The notes below the pieces were generated by a model. That model was not told where the DNA came from and did no database searches. It worked only from the letters and a program-made list of their open reading frames with translations. DNA of 64,000 nucleotides from Ovis canadensis (Eukaryota; Chordata; Mammalia; Artiodactyla; Bovidae): assembly GCF_042477335.2 (NCBI RefSeq), contig NC_091262.1, forward strand, positions 45,853,001-45,917,000, in the 5' to 3' direction. This document shows, in pieces, positions 1 through 9,150 of this stretch (within the stretch, counting starts at the first letter, position 1; the number at the start of each line of letters is the position of its first letter). The translations under genes and the position numbers were made by a program.

Positions 1-1179
1 TCCCCACTTTACATCCTTTGGCCCTCACTCAGAGAACTATTAATCCAGCCACTGATCTCAGAGCAGCCCGAGTCCCTTCCTGACTAGCTGGCGTTCATCT
101 TTTGCCCTTAACAAGTCCGACTATGAAAACAGTACTAAACACATCTAATGTGAAAAGGTGCTCGGTTTGCCAGTGCTATAGATAATGGTAGTGGAGGGTG
201 TCCGTGCTTATAATACTATCGAGTTAAAATGAAGAAGACTGGATCCAAGCCAAAACAGAAACAGGAGAAAAAAAGGAGGGTGGTGGTGGTGAAGGATACC
301 TAGAAAACAAATAAAGGGACCAGGAAACATTCTTCATTAAATATGAAACTGCATTAAATAGCCAACATTCAAATTCACACGGGCTAGGCAGCATGAGAGT
401 GACATTGAGAAAGCGTCTCAATGTGCAAACCACGGAGAGCAGGCTGCTGAGGGGGCGTGCTGGTTGACAGGGTAGTGGTCTCTGCGCTGCCACTTCAGTG
501 TATAACTGGCAGGGGGTTATGTGCACATGGGTTAGCTAAGGGCAACCTACTAAAGCCTGCTAGGCAAAGTGGGGCCAGGTTGCAGGACACCGAGAGAGCG
601 GGCTGCTGGCCTGCAGCGGCGCGCCATCCTGTGGCTGTTCCCAGGGGCAGAGCCTTGTCTCTGGCCAGAGGAGACAGGACTCTGTGTGGGCCAACCAGCT
701 CTCCTCCCTGGAAGTCCTGACCTGCTGGCCGGGAGGACAGGGCATCCCCCAGATGGGCCTCATGACTCCCATTCTCTCAAAAAATAAGAAAATGAAGCAA
801 AGAAGAGCACGATAAAATACATTCTTCTCCTTTCTTGATCCTCTTTGATATAGGTGAATCACATGAAAGGTGGTTAATAATGTTAAAAGTTTAGAAATTA
901 CCAAAAGGCCACTAACGTGCTATCTAAATAATACTGCACAATCAGGCTTGGCTTTAACAAGCTCTGCATCGGCTGATGCGGGGCCCAGGGCCATCTTGCC
1001 CACCAGGCAGAGGATGTGTCTGTCAACCTTGCCACAGGTTGCTCCCCCAGAGGCCTGGCCTCTACTTCCAGCAGGCATGTGCACACACATGGGTATACAC
1101 GTGTACACACACTCACACTGTCTGAGTGACTCTTGGGATTTCAAAGTTGAAGTAAACAGAACAGATACTCACAGTTTTG

Positions 1180-1211
<32 letters not shown>

Positions 1212-2636
1212 TGTGGGTGGAAGGGACACTCGTCTCAGCGCAAATATGTGCCAAGGGAAGAAGGGGATATTCTGTGGATATTGCTTCAGGTGAAGTTGCA
1301 ACATAAACACTGTATATACAGCTAAAAAAAAATACATACAAAAATTGCACATGTATCCATAGGAGGGGAGCACAGACCCCAGGCAGGGTGCTCTCGGCCA
1401 CCCACCTCAGCAATCCAAACTCCCCATGAGCTGCCCTCAGTGGTGTTTCTGAGTCACCGGGAGCAATGTGCCTGGGCAGCTGGGAGGCAGTCTCTCTAGA
1501 CAACGTGGGCATTGCGAGGCGGAGGTCGGCGGTCTCGTCAGTGGCCTTCTCCCCTTCCTCTGCCTTCTGGCCATCCTAACAGCCAGCCACACTGTGCCCT
1601 TGAGGGAGTTGTTACAGCTCAAAGGATAGCCATTTCCATGCAGAGCTGTTGTCTACAGCATTTGGTAGACTAGTTAACACTGGCTGCTGATAGAAGGAGG
1701 CTGGCCAATTATGGCTCAGGGGAAAACTGTGATCTGGGTACTGGTAGCCCTGGCTGCCGAGGCTGACAGCTCTGACAGTAATCAAATAACTGTCCTTTAA
1801 ACTCTGTTCCCCTGATGGCCCCTAGAGAACGGCACGTGCAGGAACACCATCTCCTTATGTCCTGCTAGTTATTTGTAAGATCTGCACTCTGCCCTCCTGG
1901 GGCCCTAGTGACACCACCTTGGGTCAGCTCTGTCATGGGCTGATACACCCAAACTTCACTGGCAAGTGGGGACAGAAGCAAGGTGAAGGAGGTTCAGGCA
2001 GTGGCAGCACGAGGGGAGACTTAGGGCCGTCCTCCACACAGTGCACACACTTACTGATAATGGAAACCAAATGGGTGCATGACCCTAAGGATGGATGCTC
2101 TCTTCTTGTCCTTCTACCCTCTGCTAGAACAAAGGATGCAACTCCCAGAACCAAAACTGGGCTGATGCTAAGGATGGCAGTTCTGCCTGGTAAGAGGGCC
2201 CATTATTGATCCTTTAAAGGAAAAAAGTCTGTTGTGAAAGTTTAGTAGATGATGGTAAGTACTGGTTAAATCTGTCTATTGCTAGTGAGAATAAATACAT
2301 GATGTTAAAAAGACAGGTGATACTCAGAGTTCCGGAGGAACTTGACCCAGCTCATGGAGTTCAAACCAGAGGAGCTGTCACTTCAAGGATGCATCTTCAT
2401 ATTTCCTGCACTTGGGGACAGTTAGGGCGGAAGGTGTTCCCATGAATGGCAGCTGCACATATGTGCGGCTGACTTTCCCTAATGTTAAGATGGACTCAGC
2501 GTCTCACTGGACTTGGATGGGGAGGGAAGGCTTGTCTCTCTTCTTTCCTTGAATTCTGTATGAATACCAGGAGGGGGAAGTGTGTGGGCAACTTGAAGAA
2601 GGTGACACATGAAGTAAGACCAGTGACTGGGACATA
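1..2636 (-). other. PEAK1: Probable 3' UTR of PEAK1 (partial)
   Basis: This stretch follows the PEAK1 stop codon in the transcribed (minus) direction. I see no coding pattern and no ruminant SINE in it, unlike the introns, which fits selection against insertions in an exon. It holds one (AC)n run at 1184-1210. I found no AATAAA or ATTAAA on the minus strand in this interval, so the transcript probably continues past base 1. PEAK1 mRNAs are known to be much longer than their coding region; that this stretch is UTR is inferred from position. Short reading frames here look like chance. Confidence 0.6.
1184..1210. repeat. (AC)n microsatellite
   Basis: An uninterrupted AC dinucleotide run of about 13 units. 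It lies inside the probable PEAK1 3' UTR, where the transcript would read it as GU repeats. Confidence 0.95.
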
Positions 2637-3797
2637 TTAACGGGGCTGCAGGATTTTCACAACACAGCTGAGAGAGTCCGGAGTGGCAAAAGCCAGATAC
2701 TGAGCACAAAGCCAGTCCTCCAGGCTGATGCCACCCTCCCGGTCCAGGGACTTCTCGGCAAACTTGATCATGAGCAGTGTGCGCTTGATGTCTAGCCAGT
2801 TCTGGAGCAGGGTGTTCCTGTGAGCGGGGCTGGGGGAGGCAGTGAAAGTCTGGAAGAGATCTTCCCGGGGGCCCCAGAGCAGACACTGGAGGATGCCTTT
2901 GGCATCTGAAATGAGGATCCGCTCAGAAGGGTTGGGATTTAGGAGGCAGCTGGCCAGCTGCTGCAGGCCCCGGGAATAGGGGGAGCGGAGCGGGATGCGG
3001 GGCAGGTCGGCCCGAGTGTACTCCTTCTCCTTCAGCTCTGGGTTCTCATCGAAGGGGTTGGGCAGGTGCAGCATTTCATAGATGAGGATGCCTGTCTGGA
3101 ACTCGTCGCACTTTTTATATTGCGTGGCCGTGATGATCTCCGGGGCGAGGCGGGACTGGTCCCGGAGGATCTCAGGATCTACCAAATGGCTCTTCTGCTT
3201 GGCCTGGGAGAAGTTGCTGACGATGAGCCTCGTGGGACAGGACGGGGTGGGGCTGGGCTCTGCAGGCCCCAGGCCCTGGGTGGGCCCCCCAGGCTGGTAG
3301 TGGACGAGCAGCAGGTTCTCCAGACGCAGATCGCAGTGGGTGACATGGTAGGGTTTGAGGTGCTCCAGGCCCGAGCACAGCTGCAGAAGCAGCAGACACA
3401 CTTGCCTCTCGTACGCATCCGGGCTTTTCCCATGCTGCGCCAGGGAGTCTCGCACAAAGTCGGCCACTGTGAGACAGGGAACCTCTCTGGTGATGACCAC
3501 AACGTGGCTTCTCTGCTTCCTGCTGACGACTGCCTGGCTTTCTTTGTGGGACGACTCTGCTTCGGAGCCCAGGTCTGGGTCCTTCCCATCAGCTTCTCCT
3601 TTCACCTCTTCTGTTGCTTCCATGTCATCCTCTTCCTCTTCGGGGGCATCGGGATCCTCCCAGGGAAGCAGGCGCTTAGGAACTTCAGCAAGGAAGTGAC
3701 CGCAGTCCTGCTGGATGTTAAAGTGGACAGCCAGACTCTGCCGGATAGCCAAGCTGTGATAATATTGCTGTGATTCTTTAGCTTTGCTCTTACAGAT
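2637..3797 (-). CDS. PEAK1: PEAK1 terminal coding exon: C-lobe of the pseudokinase domain and C-terminal dimerization helices
   Basis: This exon encodes 386 residues plus the stop. PEAK1 is a cytoskeleton-associated pseudokinase scaffold that works downstream of Src, EGFR and integrins. The exon opens at ATC after a good acceptor (pyrimidine-rich tract, then CAG at 3800-3798) and continues in phase 0 from the exon at 24013-24758. Visible landmarks, counted from the first residue: an acidic low-complexity insert (about 47-90); the catalytic-loop relative HCDLRLEN (154-161); SNFSQAK (194-200), where DFG is replaced by NFS; LAPEI (217-221); and the tail ending KILQPR. The changed HRD and DFG motifs agree with the family's pseudokinase status. 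The tail contains the known split helical dimerization (SHED) helices. It is told from the paralogue PRAG1 by the stretch around ILIYEMLHLPNPFDENPEL. The reading frame is intact. Confidence 0.96.
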   Translation of the reverse strand: MCKSKAKESQQYYHSLAIRQSLAVHFNIQQDCGHFLAEVPKRLLPWEDPDAPEEEEDDMEATEEVKGEADGKDPDLGSEAESSHKESQAVVSRKQRSHVVVITREVPCLTVADFVRDSLAQHGKSPDAYERQVCLLLLQLCSGLEHLKPYHVTHCDLRLENLLLVHYQPGGPTQGLGPAEPSPTPSCPTRLIVSNFSQAKQKSHLVDPEILRDQSRLAPEIITATQYKKCDEFQTGILIYEMLHLPNPFDENPELKEKEYTRADLPRIPLRSPYSRGLQQLASCLLNPNPSERILISDAKGILQCLLWGPREDLFQTFTASPSPAHRNTLLQNWLDIKRTLLMIKFAEKSLDREGGISLEDWLCAQYLAFATPDSLSCVVKILQPR

Positions 3798-4040
3798 CTG
3801 AAGGAAGAAAGCAAAGAACACAATTTAAAATGCACACTATCAGAACAAGGCTCATGATTCGTAAAGAGGGGTTAACTAGAAGGTGACTGGTAGGAGTCTG
3901 GAGTAGCGACAGCAAGTGTTGCAGTGAAGATACAGCATTAGAATTGAGTTTTCCAGAAAGGGTTTTGGTGACCCTGTGTTGAGTTTCAAGAAACAGTGTC
4001 TTCATGCTTAATCCATCATGTGTATTACCTCTAGTCCTTA

Positions 4041-4264
4041 TGTGTGCGTGTGTGCTAAGTTGCTTCAGTTGTGTCTGAATCTTTGTGACTCTATGGACTG
4101 TAGCCCGCCAGGCTCCTCTGTTCATGGGATTCTCCAGGAAAGAATACTGGAGTGGGTTGCCATGCCCTCCTCCAGGGAATCTTCCCCACCCCGGGATCAA
4201 ACTTGCCTCTCCTGCGGATGCTGCATTGCAGGTGGCCTCTTTAGCGCTGAGCCAACAGGGGAGC
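4041..4264 (-). mobile_element. Bov-tA SINE with 13-bp TSD
   Basis: A tRNA-derived ruminant SINE in reverse orientation: the BovA body is at the left and the tRNA-like head, with a degraded B box, at the right. The direct repeat CCTCTAGTCCTTA is perfect at 4028-4040 and 4265-4277. The element lies about 240 bp upstream of the PEAK1 last-exon acceptor. Confidence 0.93.
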
Positions 4265-4301
4265 CCTCTAGTCCTTACACCAGCTCTTTAAATAGGCTGT
4301 G

Positions 4302-4515
4302 GGTGTGTGCATGGTCAGTTGCTCAGTCATATCCAACTCTTTGTGACCCCATGGACTGTAGCCCACCAGGCTCCTCTGTCTGTGGAATTCTCCAGGCAAG
4401 AATACTGGAGTGGGTTGCCATTTCCTCCTCCAGGGGATCTTCCCAACACAGGGATCAAACCTGTGTCTCCTGCATTGCAGGCAGATTCTTTACTGCTGAG
4501 CCATCTGGGAAGCCC
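4302..4515 (-). mobile_element. Bov-tA SINE
   Basis: A second reverse-oriented copy, 37 bp from the first. It has the full BovA body and a tRNA-like end (TGCATTGCAGGCAGATTCTT). The flanks TAGGCTG at about 4293 and 4520 suggest an imperfect TSD. Confidence 0.9.
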
Positions 4516-5334
4516 AAAGTAGGCTGAGGACTTAAGAATTTAAAAAACAAAAACAAAAAACACAAACGCAGGGCCACTGGTTTACAAATCTAAGTCTGTC
4601 CAATACCAAAGCTTCCTCCTTCCACTCTATCTTGCCCCTCATCTAGAAAACTGAAAAACAAAAAGTCATTTTCCATTTATGCTTTCTTTCTGTGGAGCTT
4701 CATAGCCAAGACTTACACAGCAGCTCAATAAATAGCTTATAACGTAGGCCAGAATACCTTATATCACTGGTCGGGAGACTGACATAGAATTGACCAGGTA
4801 AACTATGAGTCTTCCTAACTTTTCAGTGAGTGTCATTGTGATGGTCACAACTCAGGCACTCATGGGTCACTGGCAGGATAAAGAATAAAGTTTGAGAGAA
4901 TCGTTGGTCTCATCTAGTTGGAGCAAAACTGGCATTTCAATGGCAGAAGTCTAAGTTTTACATTTTCTCTCCTTTTTCTTCTTGAACAACAATCTGTACT
5001 CAGGTTTTATTACTTAACATGTCTTGAAACTGTTCCATAGATAGCATACTATTAATAGTTTGTTTTTTTTATAGCGACATACATTCCAGTGCATGGACAT
5101 ACAGAGTTCAGTTACCCCTCTCTACTGGCAGACATTCAGGGCCTTTCCAGCTACAGACAATGTTGCAGTGAAAAGCCTTATACATCCTCATATTGCTGTG
5201 TATGAGGATACCTGTAGGATAAGTTTCCAGAAGGGGAAGTGCTGAGTCAAAGGGATCTGTATTTAGATGTTTGATAAATGTTACCAAATTGCCTCTATCA
5301 ACTTGAGTCAGTTTACACATCAGCCAGTGGTGCA

Positions 5335-5367
5335 GGGGGGTGGGGGTGGGTGGGGCGGTGGGTGGGG
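5335..5367 (+). repeat. G-rich tract with G-quadruplex pattern
   Basis: The plus strand reads G6-T-G5-T-G3-T-G4-C-G2-T-G3-T-G4. Six of its G runs are 3 or longer; five adjoining ones are separated by single bases or, once, by a short CGGT. It lies in the PEAK1 intron, and the transcript carries the C-rich complement. Confidence 0.85.
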
Positions 5368-5549
5368 TGCTTGTTCTCTTCCCATTCTTGCCAGCCGATG
5401 ATGTTTCCAAGCTTTATCTCTGCTGATCTGATAAGTGAAGAAAAGTATCTTTGGAGATACTATTTTTAATGAGTTATTGAGCACCTCTTCACATCTTTAA
5501 GGGTCCACTATAATTTCCCCCCTTTCATCACCATTAACTGTTTCTTCAT

Positions 5550-5867
5550 GAAGTGAAGTGAAGTGAAAGTCGCTCAGTCATGTCTGACTCTTTGTGACCC
5601 CATGGACTATACAGTCCATGGAATTCTCCAGGCCAGAACACTTGATTGGGTAGCCTTTCCCTTCTCCAGGGGATCTTCCCAACCCAGGGATTGAACCCAG
5701 GTCTCCTGCATTGCAGACGGATTCTTTATCAGCTGAGCCACAAGGGAAGCCTAAGAATACTGGAGTGGGTAGCCTATCAGCAGATCTTCCCAACCTAGGA
5801 ATTGAACTGGGGTCTCCTACATTGCAGGCAGATTCTTTACCAACTGAGCTATGAGGGAAGATCCCTA
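5550..5867 (-). mobile_element. Dimeric Bov-tA SINE
   Basis: A BovA body is followed by two tRNA-like ends in tandem (CATTGCAGACGGATTCTTTA near 5710 and ACATTGCAGGCAGATTCTTT near 5820). TTTCTTCAT at 5541-5549 and 5868-5876 is the probable TSD. It is inserted in the older L1 fragment. Confidence 0.9.
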
Positions 5868-6152
5868 TTTCTTCATATCCTTTGCCTATTTTCCTCCATT
5901 TGAGTCACTGGTGGTTCATTTCATTAAAAAAAAATTAGAGTATAACTGCTTTACAATGGTATATTAATTTTTGCTGTACAATGAAGTGAATCAGCTGCAT
6001 ATATACAGATGCCCCCTCCCTTTTGGGCCTCCCTCCCCCCAGTCCCTCTATCCCACCCTTCTGGATCATCTTAGAGCACTGAGCTGAGCTCCCTGTACTT
6101 TATAGCAGCTTTCCACTGGTTATTTATTTTACACACAGTAGTATATATTATT

Positions 6153-6344
6153 GGACTTCCCTCATGGCTCAGATAGTAAAGACACTGCCTGCAATGCAGG
6201 AGACCTAGGTTCGATCCCTGGGTTGGGAATATCCCCCGAAGGGAATGGCTACCCACTCAGTATTCTTGTCTGGAAAATTCCATGGACAGAGGACGCTGGC
6301 AGGTTACAGCCCATGGGGTTGCAAACAGTCGAACATGACTGAAT
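6153..6344 (+). mobile_element. Bov-tA SINE nested in L1
   Basis: tRNA-like head with a recognisable B box (GGTTCGATCC at 6209-6218), followed by the BovA body. GTATAT-type flanks on each side suggest a weak TSD. L1 3' UTR text continues on both sides. Confidence 0.9.
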
Positions 6345-6475
6345 GTATATTGTATGTCAACCTTAACTCCCAGTTTGCCCCTCCTGTCCCTTTCCCACCC
6401 ATGACCACATGCCTGTTTTCTATATCTGTTATCTATTCCTGCCCTGGAAATAGTTTCATCTGTATCATTTTTCTA

Positions 6476-6684
6476 TTGTTTCCCAGGCGGCTCAGTGGTA
6501 AAGGATCCACCTGCAATTCAGGAGACGTGGGTTTCATCCCTGGGTCAGGAAGATTGCCTGGAGAAAGAAATGGCAATCCACTCCAGTATTCTTGTCTGGG
6601 AAATCCCATGGATAGAGGAGCCTGGTGGGCTACAGCAAACGGGGTCACAAAAGAGTTGGACACGACTTAGTGACTAAACAACAA
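6476..6684 (+). mobile_element. Bov-tA SINE nested in L1
   Basis: tRNA-like head plus BovA body. The TSD is TATCATTTTTCTA at 6463-6475 against TATCATTTTCCTA at 6685-6697 (12 of 13). The interrupted L1 sentence rejoins exactly across it. Confidence 0.92.
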
Positions 6685-7165
6685 TATCATTTTCCTAGAT
6701 TCCACACATATGTGTTAATATATTTGTTTTTTTCTTTCTGATTTCTTCACTCTGTATGGCAGACTCTAGGTCCATCCACATCTCTACAAATGACCCAACT
6801 CTGTTCCTTTTTACGGCTGAGTAATATCCCATTGTAGAAATGCAGTACATCTTCTTTATCCACTCATCTGTCACTGGACACTTAGGTTGTTTCCGTGCCC
6901 TGGCTATTGCAAACAGTGCTGCAACCCTACCTACACTGAACACTGGGGTAGATTAAAAATACACAAACAATAAATGCTAGAGAGGATGTAAAGAAAAGAG
7001 AACCCTCTTGCAGTGAGAATGTAAACTGACACAGTCACTGTGGAGAACAGTAGGTAAGTCCTTTAAAAAACTAAAAACAGAACTACCATATGACCCAGCG
7101 ATGACACCACTGAGCATAAACCGAGACAACCATGCTTCAAAATGACGTGTGTACATTTTCTCTTA

Positions 7166-7804
7166 ACAGGTCAATATTCAAGCAATAAGCCCTCTCAAAA
7201 AGAATCTTATTAAGTGGTTATGGATCAAGGAAGAGTTTTTTGAACAAAAACATTAGCCAAGAGTTCTACATCCTCAAACAACTATTGTATGTCTAGTCTT
7301 AAAGGGTTAGAAAAGCAATAAATGAATAAAAATCACCCCTAAAAGGATTATTCTCATGATACAATATGAGAAGCTGACAACGGAAGGCTGAGTCTCCAAT
7401 GCTATTCATAGATTGTAACAGCCTGGTCTGGACAGCTCCTCCAGGACCCTGGGAACCAAGAACAAACTTGCCACTTTTCCTCCTTGGCGGGAGCACGCTG
7501 CTGCACCTCACAGACACCAAAGCCTCCCAGCAACAGGTGCTCTGCAGCGGCTACAATTTGCTCGTTTATTGTGGTGACACAGAAAAGCAAATTTGGAAAA
7601 GCTTTTCTGGCCTTCTCTATTTACAAAGAAAAATGTATATTTCCTTAGGAGGATGCTGATGGATGCTCGGTTCTGGGAAGCAGCAGGCTCTGATTTCCAT
7701 CAAAATAGACGCTTTTGAAAAAGGAGCCGTGGCAAAGGAGTCTGAAGGACAGGAATATCCCTCTCTCTTTCATTGTATTTATACATATTTATTACAGTGG
7801 TCAA

Positions 7805-7836
<32 letters not shown>

Positions 7837-8525
7837 GCAGACGTACATGCACACATGAGAGAGATGCGAAAAAAAGGTTCTTTGTCTTCTACCACAAACT
7901 TCATCAGTTTTTGGCATTTCTTCTTTATGCAAACTTCTGGTCTTGAAATAGAGATATCCCCAGGCTGAGTTCAAGTTCAAACATATATCTTTCACAAAGC
8001 ATTATCTTTGGAAAGCTTTCTAAGTCTCAGCACATGCAGTATAATATATAATCCTGATGCTCATCAATCACAACATGAATTCTTTCTATACTGTACTGTT
8101 GGCAATATTTCATATTTATATGCCACTAGGTATTTAAAAACCTTATACTAGTCATCATTTAGTTGTACGGGAGTTAGATCTAGGACATGACACATTCCAG
8201 TCTGAATAATTTGCTCAATATCACATTGCCCGCTAGAATGGAAGTTCAAAGGTCCCAACTCCTCAGCCTTTGAAAAGCCAGTCAAATACCATTGAGTTTG
8301 GCTGAATGAGACTGTAGTTAAACTCTGTCACCCTATAGAAGGGAAACTTGCCAAGGACTTGAAAGGCCTAGCATTTAGCCTGCTACCAGCTGTGTAACCT
8401 TGGTCATTTCTCTTAATTTCTATGGGTCCCAGTCTTTCTAAGTAAAGGAGACAATATGAAGAATACTGAGACCTATTCACAGGGCAGTTGTGAGAATCCA
8501 ATGAGATCAAGTAGCTAGAGCATAA
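7166..8525. other. Intronic sequence without recognised gene
   Basis: Apart from the (AC)n run at 7806-7835, I recognise no repeat or gene here. The short reading frames have no similarity I can name. Confidence 0.6.
7806..7835. repeat. (AC)n microsatellite
   Basis: About 15 uninterrupted CA units in the last PEAK1 intron. Confidence 0.95.
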
Positions 8526-8537
8526 CTGTAAACTACT

Positions 8538-8759
8538 GCTGCTGTGCTGTGCTGTGCTTGGTCGCTCAGTCGTGTCTGAGTCTTTGAGACCCCATGGACT
8601 GTAGTCTGCCAGGCTCCTCTGTCCATGGGGTTCTCCAGGCAAGAATACTGGAGTGTGTTGCCTTGCCCTCCTCCAGGGGATCTTCCTGATCCAGGAATCA
8701 AACCCAGGTCTCCCTCATTGCAGGCGGATTCTTTACTGTCTGAGTCATCAGGGAAACCC
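8538..8759 (-). mobile_element. Bov-tA SINE with 12-bp TSD
   Basis: Reverse-oriented BovA body and tRNA-like end. The perfect TSD CTGTAAACTACT is at 8526-8537 and 8760-8771. A short TGCTG/TGTGC run at the left edge is the element's simple tail. Confidence 0.95.
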
Positions 8760-8863
8760 CTGTAAACTACTAAGCTGTATAAATGTAACATTCATAATGA
8801 CTAAAACAATGACAACTTGTAAATGTTAAAAACTGATGCATTATAGAATCCTCACATTTTTTC

Positions 8864-9141
8864 TGGAGAAGGCAATGGCACCCGACTCCAGTACTCTTGC
8901 TTGGGAAATCCCATGCACAGAGGAGCCTGGTAGGCTGCAGTCCATGGGGTCGCGAAGAGTCAGACACAACTGAACGACTTCACTTTTCACTTTTCACTTT
9001 CATGCATTGGAGAAGGAAATGACAACCCACTCCAGGGTTCTTGCCTGGAGAATCCCATGGACGGGGGAGCCTGGTGGGCTGCCATCTATGGGGTCGCACA
9101 GAGTTGGACATCACTGAAGCAACTTAGTAGCAGCAGCAGCC
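8864..9141 (+). mobile_element. BovA2 dimeric SINE
   Basis: Two BovA monomers in tandem joined by the ACTTTTCACTTTTCACTTTC linker and ending in an AGC-repeat tail. CATTTTTTC at 8855-8863 and 9142-9150 is the TSD. Confidence 0.93.
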
Positions 9142-9150
9142 CATTTTTTC

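Larger units (their letters stand above)
5080..5920 (-). mobile_element. Old L1 (L1M-type) 3' fragment, interrupted by a SINE
   Basis: Antisense L1 ORF2 and 3'-end text is recognisable (for example around 5225-5310, AAGTGCTGAGTCAAAGGG then TTACCAAATTGCC) and resumes after the nested SINE with CATATCCTTTGCCTATTTTCCTCC. It is diverged, so the boundaries are approximate. Confidence 0.55.
5925..7165 (-). mobile_element. 5'-inverted ruminant L1 with two nested SINEs
   Basis: From 5925 to about 6954 the minus strand reads the 3' UTR and ORF2 C terminus of L1; the peptide includes MGYYSAVKRN and ILTHMCGI. From about 6955 to 7165 the adjoining upstream ORF2 segment is read on the plus strand instead (ACTACCATATGACCCAGCGA near 7082). 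The two pieces are neighbours in L1 but point in opposite directions, the pattern of twin-primed insertion. SINEs at 6153-6344 and 6476-6684 interrupt it. The coding frames are broken. Confidence 0.85.

Noticed and set aside
1184..1210. Telomere-like or CRISPR-like repeat (also 7806-7835)
   Set aside because: Plain AC dinucleotide microsatellites without spacers.
3066..3773. 235-codon plus-strand open frame opposite the last PEAK1 exon
   Set aside because: It is antisense to a well-supported coding exon and has no motif of its own. Long antisense frames are common opposite GC-rich codons.
6695..6943. Small protein gene on the minus strand
   Set aside because: The peptide is the C-terminal end of L1 ORF2 in an inverted L1 fragment.
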